64,000 nt of DNA, from positions 186,001 through 250,000 of the forward strand of contig JAJAGP010000272.1 of assembly GCA_025084515.1 (NCBI GenBank), written 5' to 3'. The number at the start of each line of letters is the position of its first letter. The first letter of the stretch is position 1. Position numbers and translations under genes: made by a program. The notes below the pieces were generated by a model. That model ran no database searches, was not told the origin of the DNA, and saw only the letters and a list, made by a program, of their open reading frames with translations. This DNA comes from Ancistrus triradiatus. Taxonomy: Eukaryota > Chordata > Actinopteri > Siluriformes > Loricariidae. This document shows positions 13,121 to 24,825 of this stretch, one piece after another.

Positions 13121-13929
13121 CACCATATGGGAACGTTTGTCGAAACCATGCACCTTAATTCTATATCCAAAATTGTGGGCATTGATGGGATATGGAGTTG
13201 ATTCCTCCATATTATACTGTCAGCCTCCACTCTTATGGGAAGGCTTGAACAGGAATGGAGGATTTGTTTCCACCGAGTTTCAAAATCTTTTATCAGCAGC
13301 CCTACATTGCTGCCATTCCTATTTATCCCAAAGGTGTTGGGTGTTCAGTGTTGATCAGGACTAATGCAGTTGCCACAAACTGGAAAACACACAATCCATC
13401 CACAATGTCATGTACAGCAAAACCTCGGTTCTCGACCACCTCGGAAGGCGTTGAATTCAAGTCTTGATGCGTTTTGACTAGAAGAATTTGTCTCTGTATT
13501 CACCTTTTTCGGTTGTCGACAAGCCTTCTGGAACGAATTAATGACGAGAACTGAGGTTCCACTGTAATGCTGTTCCAGATTTTGCTATACTGTAATTAAG
13601 GGGCGCAACTCAATCCATCAAAATCAGCCTAGATTGGGAGCATTGGGACCACTGCATATCAGGACAGGTATTGTTCTCTGGCATCTGCCAGTCCCAAATT
13701 CATGTGATGAAGCATGAATCATCTCTCTGCAATGCTTTTTTTCCTGCTCCAGATTCCAACATCGGTCTACTTCACACCATCGTGGCTGCTAGACCATGGA
13801 AACCCAATCCCTGAAGCTGCTGTTACAAAAAGCTCTTCAGTATGCACTACCGGTGTCTATGGATGTAGCAATCGGTGTCACTGAATCAACTAGTTAAAGG
13901 GTTGTCTACATGCTTTTGTTAACATAGTG
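13121..13929 (-). mobile_element. Non-autonomous Tc1-like element interrupted by a smaller element
   Basis: Flanked by TA on both sides (13119-13120, 13930-13931), with related ends (CACCATATGGGAACGTTTGT and, inverted, CACTATGTTAAC...). Internal stretches match a common teleost Tc1 family in reverse orientation, for example ATCCCAAAGGTGTT, GTTGCCACAAACTGGAA and GACCATGGAAACCC. No reading frame survives. About 660 bases once the nested insert is removed. Confidence 0.75.
13415..13564. mobile_element. 150-bp MITE nested in a Tc1-like element
   Basis: Ends are inverted: CAGCAAAACCTCGGTTCTCG on the left, and CGAGAACTGAGGTTCCACTG on the right. A TA lies on each side (13413-13414 and 13565-13566). 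The flanks join to the expected host-element sequence when it is removed. The ends resemble Tigger/mariner-type elements. Confidence 0.8.
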
Positions 13930-13931
13930 TA

Positions 13932-15954
13932 AGATATTTAACTTGTGCTCTACTCAAGGTCATAACAGATGGCAATATCCTATGAAATTGGTTCACAGCT
14001 CTACGGTGAGGCAGAATTTCACAGCAATTTGTTGCCGTGTAGAGAAATCGCTGTCTTACATTAGCATCACATTTTTAGAGTTGGCATATGTATTTAATCT
14101 CGTAAAACTAATTTCACTCGCCCTTTTGCCTTTATGAAAGTAATAGCTCATAATGAGTGGGGATATGTATTCATAAAGAAGTCCATTACGCAAAAGAAAA
14201 CTGGGTCAGAAACCATAACACTTTCCAGCCTGTAACGGACAAAAGTGCTTGGTTGTCTTTTCCGAGTGAAGCAAACCAGCGGCGAAGACACGTGGGTTTT
14301 ATTTAGCTATGTGGCAGCTAGTCGCCCGGAAATGACAATCACAATTTGAGTTAATCTGATTTCGCTCAATTGACTTACCTAACAAACTTGGCTTGTTTAC
14401 AGAATTTAGCTGGCATTCTGGTTTTATTTGTGATTCCAGGCTGCTCAGACTAGACGCAGGGTAAAAACTCCAGACTATACAGTGGGTTTTCTTTAGATGA
14501 GATACAGAAAACTGTCTCCGCCACGTACTCAGAATTGGAAGCTGATGTGGAGACGATCCATCTGTGTAGGCCACTAAGATATTCAGTCTCCTGTCATCAC
14601 AAGATTGGACAGCTTCAACTCAGTCCCTGCGACTGAATCTGAAAACAACCACGTCTGATTTGAAATTTACCCAAGTACTTCCACGTAAACACAGTGTCCT
14701 CACTGACTGCCTGGCTGGATTTAAAATGCTATTTTATACAAATTCTACCTACCTCTAGTAAAACTGCATTTAAAGCTGCCGCACTATTTAAGCCATGGCT
14801 TAATGCCATAGCAATGATACGTCAAGGCCCAAGTAGGACAAGCATTACAGCTCTATGCTACACTGGCACCCAGTTGGTGAAATTACTCTCTTGTTGCCAT
14901 AGAATGATGGCAAAAATTAATTAATTCTTTAATCCAGTGGTTCCAAAAGCCCCTTTTTTGTAAAACTGATTGTAATATCATTCTTTTGTAGACGGATGAT
15001 TGTAGGGCTATGGCTGAGGTAATCGGGATTTCTAGGGTTCAGATTCCGACTGGTTCCTCAGAGCGTTTATACCTCTTAGTTACGTGAGCTCCGCTCGCCC
15101 AAATAAAGAGACAAATCACCTTTACAGTGGCATTATTACAAATGACATGCATTATGTGTCTTACTGTTTTTCCCTGTGTAACAGCATAATCATTGCTTTC
15201 AACATATTTTCTCAAAACTGCCCCTCTGCAGCTCCCTGAGAGAAAAACACAAAACCTGAACATCTGCTCTGCAAAAATTACACCTTTAATCCCCAAATCT
15301 TTTCAGTGACTGGTGTGGGCTTGTTTTGTGCTGCAGATCTTTTCAAATCGGGGTTGAAGCTTTGAGCGTGCCACTCTTACTTTATTTTCAGTGTCCAGCT
15401 TTGAACTGTATTATGTCTTGATTGAGGCCACTGCAGAAAAACCTATCTCACTTAGGTAGGATGTGCGACTCCACTTTTCACTTTCTGCAAAGGTACTGTA
15501 GGTTCAGCCCTTCCCATACTACCTAAGTCTCACGCTAGTCCTTAACAAGTCTTAAAAACAAACCAGTGAGGTTAAAGATTTAAAATCCTAATAACCGGTG
15601 ACCCAGCAACCTTTGTTTTATCCACCAGGCTTACAGCAAGGAGGTGTTAAAAGCAGGTCATCCAGTGACGGAGCTTTTATTTGACAGATGTAACTCTGCA
15701 TGTGGAGTTTACGCATATGGTGTTGTCATGAATGGGAAACAGTTTTTGCAACTATCAGATTCACTGGAAAAATAACACCAAAGATTACGGCAAACGGTGA
15801 AATCACACGGTCAGTTCCAGGTCAGTTCAAGCAGGAGCTGAAATGAACACTGAAGCTTGAGAAAGAAAAAACAAAAGACTAAATGATAGAAAGAGCAAGA
15901 CAATAAAGAAAAAAAGGAAGGAAGAATGAGTATTGTGGAGAAAGTCAAAGACAG
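13932..15954. other. No gene recognised
   Basis: Frames up to 91 codons on either strand are unremarkable. No repeat family was recognised. Confidence 0.4.
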
Positions 15955-16145
15955 ATTTATGTATATAGCACTTTTTACAATGAAGTATTGTCTCGAAGCA
16001 GCTTTACAATGATCTAGGCTCAAAGCCCTAACTGAATAGGGTGACAATGGCATGAAAAACTCTAAACGTTATAAGGAAGAAATCTTGGGGGGACCAAGAC
16101 ATAAAGGACCAAACTTCCTTGGGCAGCCTAGATGTTATAGGTAAG
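15955..16145 (+). repeat. Copy of the TTTATATAGC-type interspersed repeat
   Basis: ATTTATGTATATAGCACTTT, AAGCAGCTTTACAATGAT, AACTCTAAACGTTATAAGGA and CCTTGGGCAGCCTAGATG parallel the 31500-31740 copy in the same order. Confidence 0.65.
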
Positions 16146-16844
16146 AATTAAGCCAAGTTACCTTGTTGGAGCCATTACAATAATGTTGGCAGATGAACTT
16201 TTACTTTGAAATCATCACCTTTACCTGGGGAGCACATAGGAAGTGGCTAGGAAAGTGCTAGGGAGAGGTTTGGTGAGCACCATGACAATGTTTTAGCCTT
16301 CAAAATAAACTCCAGGTAATTTTCGACCACTCACCTCTGTTCCTAATGATCTAGATGTTATCACGCCAAACCATCTTCTCCAACTCAAGAGTAACCCAGT
16401 TTTTCCACCTGGATTATTTACAAGGGAGGATAATTACTCAAGGAAGCGGTGGAGACAAGTTCAGTATCTGGCAGACCTTTTCTGGAGAAGGTGGGTTATG
16501 GAATATCTACCACTTCAGCAGGAGCAACAAGAAAGCCCAATGAAATCTAGAGTTGAAGCCAACACAATGAAGGGCAATGCAATGGATATGGCATTTATGG
16601 CAAATTAATAAGTCTGTGGTGATTGTTTAAATGGACAGAAGCTAAATATAAACATGTTTAAAGAAAATATAATAATTAGAAAAAATGAAATATAATAATA
16701 TATAGACTGATAAATTGAACAGAATAAAATAATGGAGAATATAATAAATAGAGAATATAAAGCTATAGCACGTGAGACATTAGTACATCTAAATAAAATG
16801 TAGAATAAAAACGTATTTTAATTGTACGTTATATAATTTTCGCA
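16146..16844. other. No gene recognised; AT-rich
   Basis: 16,620-16,840 is very AT-rich with recurring AATATAATAA-type strings but no clean tandem unit. Confidence 0.4.
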
Positions 16845-16894
16845 CTGTGCAAAAGTCTTAGGCATGCTATTTTTTTTCCAATTTATATTGTGCC

Positions 16895-17405
16895 TATTCT
16901 TTATATTTTAGTGGTCATTGCACTTTGTAGTTCTACAGTTACAGGCTGTAGTCCATCTGTTTCTCTACATACTTTGTTCGTCCCCTTTACTCTGTTCTCT
17001 AATGATCAGGACCCCACAGATCAGGTACTGTTTGGGTGTTGGATCCTTCTCAGCACTGCGCTGACACTGATGTGGCGGTGGTGTGTTAGTGTGTGTTGAG
17101 CTGGAACAATTGGATCAGACACAGCAGTGCTGCTGGAGTTTTTAAACACCTTCACTCACTGTGCACTCCATTAGACACATCTACCTTACTACTCCATCTT
17201 GTAGATGTAAAGTCAGAGACAGTAGCTGCACAGATCATGTTACTCATCCTCTAATCCTTCATCAGTGCCCACAGGATGCTGCCTACAAGATGGCTGGATA
17301 TTTTTGGCTGGTGGACTATTTTCAGTCCAGCAGGGACACTGAGGTAGTTAAAAGCGCCAGCGGCACTGCTGTGTCTGATCCACTCGTATCAGTGGCACTC
17401 ACATT
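16895..17405 (+). repeat. Interspersed repeat, long copy (TCTAATGATCAGGACC type)
   Basis: Shares with 35515-35735 and 60665-61110 the ordered blocks CTGTTCTCTAATGATCAGGA, TTCTCAGCACTGC, TGATGTGG and GTGGATTAGACACA or its variant. A frequent teleost non-autonomous repeat; I cannot assign a superfamily. ORFs over it are spurious. Confidence 0.7.
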
Positions 17406-17850
17406 TTCTGAGTATACATAACTTGTATACTCATGTTTGAGTCTGCATACTTATTTTTTTGAGTGCATAATTTGTATACTTATTGAGTACACAATTTGCG
17501 TACTTAATTTTTGAGTATGCATAATTCACATATGTTTTGAGTATGCGTACTTATAACGTGATTATGCATGCTTGCATACACTTTTGTGTATGCCTACTCA
17601 AATGAAATATGAAAATTAGGGATACTAAAAAACTTGATACGAATTATGCATACTCAAGAACTGAGTATGCAAATTATTGATTTGCAAAGTAGCATACGAG
17701 TATGTGGTAATCAGAAATTCATAGCAGCATATTAAGTATAGTACTCATAGTAGCATGCTAAATAGTATGCATCGTACTAATACTATTATATAAAATGGAA
17801 TATACTACTCATAATTTCATACTATCATACAAAAATAACAGAAAAAACTT
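17405..17850. repeat. GTATGC/GCATAC-rich degenerate array
   Basis: Repeated short units such as TTTTTGAGTATGCATAA and TGCATACTTA in both orientations, so much of it is self-complementary (AGTATGCATACT). The same vocabulary returns at 21920-22080. Confidence 0.65.
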
Positions 17851-18172
17851 CTATAGGCTGCAGCAGTTAGTATTTATTACCTTACACCTGAGCAACAGCA
17901 GCATCTGGCAGCTTCATTGGGATGCCAAGTTGACCCTACTACAGTCTGAAGGAGCTTGATCAGTCTTTTTGGAAGGGAAGCAGCCAAGAAACCACTTTTT
18001 CGGAAACGGAACTGGGTGAAAAGGATAAGATACGCTAAAGCAGAAAAGAGTAGTGTGGAGTGACTAATCCAAGTTTGAAATTTTTGGGAGCTATCGTTGA
18101 CAATATGTTATATATGCCATTGCAAAAACAAGAACTCTAATGGTGGCCTAAGACTTTTGCACAGTACTGCAA

Positions 18173-18815
18173 TCTATTTAGGGTTTAGGGTCATAAATAC
18201 ATGTATACAAGGTCCAGGGTCAAGGCAAGTAATGCACAATGATCAGACTGTCATCTTCAGGAAATTGATAGTGACCGGGAAGAATCAGTCCCTGGTCCCC
18301 GTGACCCTGGACCCTCCAGGACCATTACGTGCTCTAACGATCCTAGCTGGCCAATTCATGTTTGACATATTTAAACATCTACGTCCAGGGCAAACGCGTG
18401 CAGATGGACAGAAAACGGACGCCGAACAGCTGTCCTGAACTTCCTCTACCCTTTTCGGTTCACATCACTCCTTCTCGAGTGTCCTTTCACAATAGGATTA
18501 GGCAAGCTTGAACACGTCCAATTCATCAGATCTCATGTACACAAGACCAATAAAGATTACAGTAATGTCTCGCAGATGTTATATTGCAACGCAGGCCATT
18601 CCAAGGAATAACATTCACAGCAAGCCCCCTCCTCGCGAGCTGCACTGTACCTCATTAAACCAGGTCATTAACGTTGCGTTCCACATAAACCAGTTTGCAA
18701 AAACAATGGCCGGTCATAACAGCTCCACTCTTTGCTCATAACGTGGCACATACAGTGTGGAATTGTTCTCAAGACAGGACTGTGAAGTCAGTGTTTTTAT
18801 GAATAGCCGTATATA
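18173..18815. other. No gene recognised; one hairpin-forming inverted repeat
   Basis: GGTCCAGGGTCA (18211-18222) has an exact inverted partner TGACCCTGGACC (18302-18313). The 113-codon frame across it is not recognisable. Confidence 0.4.
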
Positions 18816-19178
18816 GTGCAAAAGTATTAGGCCAACATTAGATTTGTTGTTTTAGCAATGGAATGAATATCTAATCGATACTGGATCCAGTCTTAAATTA
18901 TAAACCTAAAAAAAAAAGCTTCTATACAGGCTACAGTGGTAAGCTTCTGGCAGCTTCATCAGGATACCGAGTTGACCCTTCTAAAGTCTGAAGAAGCTTG
19001 ATCAGGAAGGGTAGCAGCCAAGAAACCAGTTTTTTGTGTTGCGTGTGTTTTCTTATTTGTCTACAATATTTCCTGCATTTTCTGTTCACATCTTAACTGA
19101 GGAATAATTATATACTCTCATTATGCCATTGCGAAAACAACAAATGTAATGGTGACCTATGACTTTTGCACTGTACTG
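18816..19178 (+). mobile_element. Third, decayed copy of the CAGTACTG-type element
   Basis: Left GTGCAAAAGTATTAGGCCAA and right GACTTTTGCACTGTACTG are inverted versions of each other and match the ends at 6085-6522. The interior (AGCTTCATCAGGATACC) matches too. Several substitutions have accumulated. Confidence 0.75.
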
Positions 19179-20139
19179 TATAATAAAAGATGATGCATGA
19201 AAACACTGTTACAAGTCTACAGTCTCGTCTCTGTTAAAATAGCATGGAATGGGGCATCAGCAGAGTATTCGGTGCAGTACTGTCCCTTCTGTCTGGTGCA
19301 ATGCTCCAGCACGATGTCACGACTGTCGAGCCATGATCCTGTGTGCAGACACTCATTCTGTGCCATGCCGTAACAGTGTCTTTAAATGGGTGCCGAATGC
19401 GTGCTTCAGGCCAGGTGTCGAAGTTAATATGCAGATCTCAAGCAAGTTTTTCTAATACTCTGATTCACTATTATGTAACACACAGAGCAGGTCCAAGTTA
19501 TATCTGATAAAGTCCAAAAGGGTGGGCAGTGAGTTTAAAAACACAGCAGGCATGTGATGTTCTGCAACAGTCTGGCCCAGAAGGCGGCTGTTTACTTTTT
19601 AAAGCTTCCCGTCTGCCATATGTTCGCTGTGAATATAAAAGAGAGCGGGGAGACTGAAAGAGTGAGAGAGGGCCGCAAACAGGGCTCCGGGGTCGCGTGC
19701 TTCATCTCCAAGAATAGCAGCTGGCATGGAAGGCATTTGTTTTACATAGTCACACACCTTCTCAGGAACAGGCACACTTGAAACGACCCCCTTACATCCA
19801 TCCACACTCGTATTTATGCAAAGGCACAGGGCCACTGGTTTACTTTTTTTCAGACGGGCGGGCTGCGTTTTACACGCACATGCATTTCCGTGTGCATACT
19901 CTCACATGTGCAGGCAACCTACGAGGAGGTGCGAAGAGATGAACAGCAGGTCATCCTGTTTTCACAGCAGGTCTGTGTTTGACACACAAGTCCCTCTTTC
20001 CCAGAAAGCCGCTGTTTTTAGGGACCTGCCCCAACTCGAACCAGTCCGTGATTTTAACTCACAGCTCTACCATGGAACACTGCTCTGTCCAGTCACCACC
20101 AGTGCCTTCCACCTACCAGACAGATGCACTTTGTAGTTC
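19179..20139. other. No gene recognised
   Basis: Overlapping short frames on both strands with no family resemblance. No repeats recognised. Confidence 0.4.
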
Positions 20140-21300
20140 TACAACCCCAAATCAGAAAAAGTTGGGACGGTATGGACAATGCAAATAAAAAAACATATGC
20201 AGTGTACCTTTCATTTCCCTTGACTTTTATTTCATTGCAGACATGAACCCAAGATATTTCAGGTTTGTTTACTGGAATTCTTTTGTAAACATCCATTCCT
20301 GCATTTCAGGCCTGCAACACATTCCAAAAAAAAGTTGGAACAGGGACAACTTAGGGCTAGTAATGAGGTAAAAAATTTCAATTTGATTTCAAATAATTAA
20401 TGTTCACGGGTGATTGCAATCATGATTTGGTACAAAAGCAGCATCCACGAAAGGCTTTTAGGAGTAAAGATGGGCAGAGGATCTCCAGTTTGTCAACGAA
20501 TGTTTGAGAAAATTATTGAAATGTTATAACGGATATTTCATTCCTAACTTTTTCTGATTCGGCTTGTTTTGCGTTGTCTTGTTGATAAATGCACGGACGT
20601 CCCTGGAAAAGATGTCATTTCCAAGGCAGCTTATGTTGCTCTAAAATCTCAGTGTACTTTTCTGCATTAATGCTGCATCACAGATGTGTAAATGACCATG
20701 CCATGCCAGAGCCTGGCTTTTGGACTTGCTGCTGATAACTGGATGGTCCTTTTTTTTTTGTCTTTCGTCTGGAGCACACAGCATCCATTTCTTCCAAAAA
20801 AGATCTGTTATAGTGTTTGATCTGATCACAATACGCTCCCACTGTGAGATGGTCCATCCCAGATGCCTCCGAGCCCAGAGAATCAATGCCGCTTCTGGAC
20901 ATGGTTATAACATAAGGCTTCTTTTCAGCACAGTAACTTTTTAAGTGGCATTTGTGAATGTAACTCTGTATTGTAGAGCTTGATAAAGGTTTGATAAAGG
21001 AATCCCTTGTCCATGTGGTTCTATCAGCTGTTGATGAATGACGGTTCTTGATGCAGTGCCGTCTGAGGGAGCGGAGATCACCCCTCTGCAGTTTAGGCTT
21101 GTGTCCTTACCCTTTGCACTGAAATTCCTCCAGATTCCTTGAATCGATTAATGATGTTATGCACTGTAGAGGGAGAAATATGTAAATCCCTTCCAGTCAT
21201 TCTTTGAGGGACATGGTTTTTAAACATTTCAATCATTTTCTTACACATTTGTTGATAAACTGGAGATCCTCTGATCATCTTTAGTGGATGATTATTATAC
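20140..21300 (-). mobile_element. Tc1-like transposon remnant, minus strand
   Basis: One end is ACAACCCCAAATCAGAAAAA followed by GTTGGGAC, a very common teleost element terminus. Minus-strand translation gives transposase pieces: GSPVYQQMCKKMIEMFKNHVP with the helix-turn-helix ISPSTVHNIINRFKESGGIS (21120-21285), and RRHLGWTISQWERIVI (20810-20870). Frames are broken and the central catalytic part is partly deleted. Confidence 0.75.
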
Positions 21301-21331
21301 AAACTATCATAATGGATGATTATTAATTATT

Positions 21332-21530
21332 ATATGGACTGTGGTAGCCTAGCGGACAATGTACAGGACTATGGACCAGAAGGTCCAGGGTTCAAATCCC
21401 ACCTCTGCCAAGCTGCCACTGTTGGGTCCTTGAGCAAGACCCTTAACCCACAATTGCTTGAATTGTAAGACTGTACCAATTGTAAGTCGCTCTGGATAAG
21501 GGTGTCTGCTAAATGCTGTAAATGGAAATG
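21332..21530 (+). mobile_element. tRNA-derived SINE
   Basis: tRNA-like head with an A-box-like TAGCCTAGCGG and B-box-like GGTTCAAATCC, a CTGCCACTGTTGGGTCC body, and the tail TAAGTCGCTCTGGATAAG then CTGCTAAATGCTGTAAATGG. It is a SINE, not a tRNA gene, because no cloverleaf can be drawn. Confidence 0.85.
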
Positions 21531-21919
21531 GAAATGGAAATATTAACAAATGAAGTGAAATGAAGTTGACCAGATTAAACATGAAACATCTTGGGTTTAT
21601 ACTGTTTATACTGTAATTAAAGAAAAATATTTAAACAAAATATCATAGTAATATAAATATAAATTGTGTAACTGAAGAACCACGGTGTTGGTTATTTCCT
21701 GGAGGGAGTGATGTGTATAACAGTTTCGGATTCAGATGCTGTGTAGATGGTAGCGTTCCACTCGTGTTTGCAGCTGAATGCCTGATCCATTTACGTATCG
21801 TTTGGACGCAGTTTTCTTTGTGAGAATATTCTTTATATGCAATACAGTACCATAAAAAGATTATATGACTATGGTAATATCCGGTCAACAACCATTTTGG
21901 TCAGCAACCTGTTTCATGG

Positions 21920-22080
21920 AACATATGCATAATGTATGTACTTAGTTTTGAGTAGGCATCATTTCCATACTAATTTCATGAGTATGCAAACTTAATTTTT
22001 GAGCATGCATAATTTGCATGGTTATTTTTTTGAGTAGGCATACTTTGCATACTAGTTTTTTTGGTATAATTCACATAGCT
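21920..22080. repeat. Second GTATGC/GCATAC-rich array
   Basis: TTTTGAGTAGGCAT, GAGTATGCAAACTTA and TTTGAGCATGCATAATTTGC match the 17405-17850 array. A trace recurs at about 22858. Confidence 0.6.
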
Positions 22081-22149
22081 GGCCAACAACTATTTCACTC
22101 AACCTAAATAGTGCATACCTGTGATTGGCGCATGTCATTTTTTCCTACT

Positions 22150-22150
<1 letters not shown>

Positions 22151-22193
<43 letters not shown>
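22151..22193. repeat. (TAT)n microsatellite
   Basis: About 14 perfect trinucleotide units, followed by GTGTGTG. Confidence 0.95.
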
Positions 22194-22614
22194 GTGTGTG
22201 CTAATTCTAAATTCAGACTCTACCAGTGCGATGGAGGAGTCTGCTGCTTTCCCCCGCCTGTGTTTGAGAGTTCACAGTTCTTAGTAGAGGGCTCAAAAAC
22301 AGTTCTTAGTAGTGCATAAGTGTGTGGGTGTGCATTAGAGTAGAATGATAATTGGTCTAAAAGTAAACGTATAAGAATAAACAAATATAAAGACAAGTGT
22401 CAGGGCAGGATTATAGTGCAGAGTCACACAAAATGCCTTATCGCTGAGAGCGACCTTTATTTTCGGGATCTGGTGAGTGGTGCATCCAGACACATGGCAT
22501 CAGGGTTTAGTGAGCACCCACACATCTTCCAATGCAGGCAAAATGTGGACGGGAGCTCCATTATAATTATGTTTAATATATAATGTTTTTTATTCTACTG
22601 TATTATGAGGACAG

Positions 22615-22770
22615 TAGTGGTTAAGGCTACTTATCAGAAGCTTGTGCGTTCCAATCGGAGTTCTGCCGAGCTGCCACTCCTGGGCTCTTGAGTCCTGCTT
22701 AACTCAACATTAAGTTGCTTTAGGTCTTTGCAGGATTTAAAGATCGCCATTATCTCCTTACCTGACAGAG
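22615..22770 (+). mobile_element. Decayed tRNA-derived SINE
   Basis: AGTGGTTAAGGCTACTTATCA, GCGTTCCAATCGGAG, CTGCCGAGCTGCCACTCC and TGACAGAGTGACTTACAAC follow SINE order. Confidence 0.45.
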
Positions 22771-22894
22771 TGACTTACAACTGATGCACTGTAAAGTCCA
22801 AGCAGTCATGGATTAAGTAACTTGCTCAAGGACCTTACAGTGGTAGCTTGGCAAGGACCATAATTTGCATACTTATTTTTTGTTGTTTTTTCCA

Positions 22895-22935
22895 TACAGT
22901 CCCAACTCTTACTTCCTTGTTTGGGATTGTATAAG
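22895..22935. mobile_element. Possible terminus of the AAATCAGAAAAA-type Tc1 family
   Basis: CAGTCCCAACTCTTAC followed by TTGTTTGGGATTGTAT resembles the right end at 29660-29695. Short and diverged. Confidence 0.3.
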
Positions 22936-24439
22936 CAATGCATTGGTGGTCAATGAAATGCAAGTGTAAAGACACACTAGGCTTCAGAAAAGGCTCATCT
23001 TATGCACGTAAGCTATAAGGAAAACAACATAAGCTTAAGATTATTTACAAGATTATTTTAAATCAGAATCCATTGGAAGTGCTTCCTCCAAGCTCATATC
23101 AATCAGTTTGCTAAAGTTCTGCTCACTTCCCATGTTAGGTTCAAGGAAACTTACCCACTCTAAAACCCTGAGGCATCCTCCTGATCATAAAACAGATATT
23201 ACAAAAAACATTTGTAATTACAACAGACTCTCAGTAGGAGCAGGAGTTCCATCTGCTGTCAATAGGCAGCATTGCAAAACACCTGCACTGCGATCTACTG
23301 ACCTCGAGGGAAGCACAGAACTCCAGCTTTTGTTTTTGTTTTTTATTGTAAATCAATCAAGCGCCATCAGCCTGCAGAGAATAATCTTAATTTCGGTCAG
23401 GATTTATGACCGTGTGAAGCAGTGGTAAGTATGAGGCTCTGGATGATGTCTGACCAGATGTCCCACATTGAACAATACCAAAATATCTTTATCAGACGTT
23501 TCAAATAAATACGCCATTATTAACTTATAGCTGGTCACTATTATTATTATAGCGTGCATCTGAATCTTGGCGTGCTGGACAAAAATGTCGTTTTTTATGA
23601 AATCTGCTATAAAACAGAGCGACAGTAAGAAGTGAAGCCACAGACACTACATCATGGTGCCAAAATGTTTTTGCGGTGACATGAGTCCCGAGGCAGAAAT
23701 ACGCGTCTCCCTTGGGTGTTTATGCCACAAGCTGGAATGGAGATCTCCTGATCCACTTTTTAGAAGAAACCAGAGCTGAGCGGTAACTGAAAATAAAAAG
23801 CTCATCCGGTGACCTCAGGCGTTGCCAGTTTACACGGTGGGACCATTTAACACATTCCTCCGTCTGGATTTGGGATTGCTTTCCACTGGGACGCATATTC
23901 CTCGAACGCCACAGGAGAAGTAGATCAGGGTCTGCTGCATATCTGAAGCCTAAGATCATCGAAATAGCATTTACTAGAGTGTGATGTGTGTGTCTGCATT
24001 TGCCGTTGGACTAAGGGCTTGTCTTATTCTTAGATCATGTATTTGCTCACCTTTTATGCTTTGCAAATTTTTGGCATGTGCTACACAAGCACTGATTGAT
24101 GGATGAACCCAGACAGCATGAACAAACAAGTGCCACGATTCTTTTCCTGTGCTTTGTGATGTCTTTTTCAAGAAAGCGTCGCTGTGGTGGTCAACCAAAA
24201 TGCCATGACTTTGTATACTGTGCACAGATTTATGCTTGTGAATGTATTGTTGCATTTTGCTGCCCTGTGGTACATTTGTTCATCTCTAAGTGTATCTTAT
24301 TCCGCATACAGAGATGATGCAAAACATTCTGACCACTCACAGGTCAAACAACTTTGAATAACTCGTTGCAAACTGCACACGTCAAGGTCTGGGATATTCT
24401 ACACGCTAAATGAACAGTTGGTTCTCATATTCGAATGTG
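22936..24439. other. No gene recognised
   Basis: The 106-codon frame at 23108-23428 does not resemble a known protein, and a non-coding reading is more likely. Confidence 0.4.
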
Positions 24440-24800
24440 TTGGTTGCAGGAAATTTGTACGTGCAGAGACCTGGATGACTTTGACTTGGACTAAATTGTT
24501 CTGGTCAGATTACTGGTTTGGAGCATCTCCAAATATGCAAGGCTTGCCAGTGGTGTGCACCTATATACAGTGGTCCAAAGAGGAACAAATCACAACCACT
24601 GATAATATGTTGGGACCCAAGGCTTATCGATGTGCAGGTGAAACAGAGCCTGTCCCATCTGGTTCGCACTGATGAGGCTACTGTGGCACAAGTTACAGAA
24701 CGTTTTAATACTGGTTACTAGAGGGAATGGGGCGGCTCGGCGGGTAGCACCCTGCTGGGTATGGGGCTGCATAGCTGTAGACCAGTCAGAGTGAGCAGGC
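24440..24800 (+). mobile_element. Tc1-like fragment, N-terminal transposase region
   Basis: Broken translation shows GLEHLQICKACQW, YSGPKRNKSQPL, PRLIDVQVKQSLSHLVRTDE and ATVAQVTERFNTGY, the DNA-binding half of a teleost Tc1 transposase. CGGCTCGGCGGGTAGCAC at about 24733 looks like the head of a SINE inserted near the right end. Confidence 0.65.
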
Positions 24801-24825
24801 TATGTGAACTGGTTTTATATTTTCC

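Larger units (their letters stand above)
16845..18172 (+). mobile_element. Second copy of the CAGTACTG-type element, expanded by nested repeats
   Basis: Left end CACTGTGCAAAAGTCTTAGG (16845) and right end CTTTTGCACAGTACTG (to 18172) match the 6085-6522 element. The right 280 bases (17890-18172) parallel the interior of that element, including a decayed AAGCAGAAAAGAGTAGTGTGG. Between them lie a separate interspersed repeat (16895-17405) and a GTATGC-rich array (17405-17850). Confidence 0.65.

Noticed and set aside
21332..21530. tRNA gene suggested by A- and B-box-like sequences
   Set aside because: No cloverleaf or anticodon arm; the downstream tail is that of a SINE and copies recur elsewhere.
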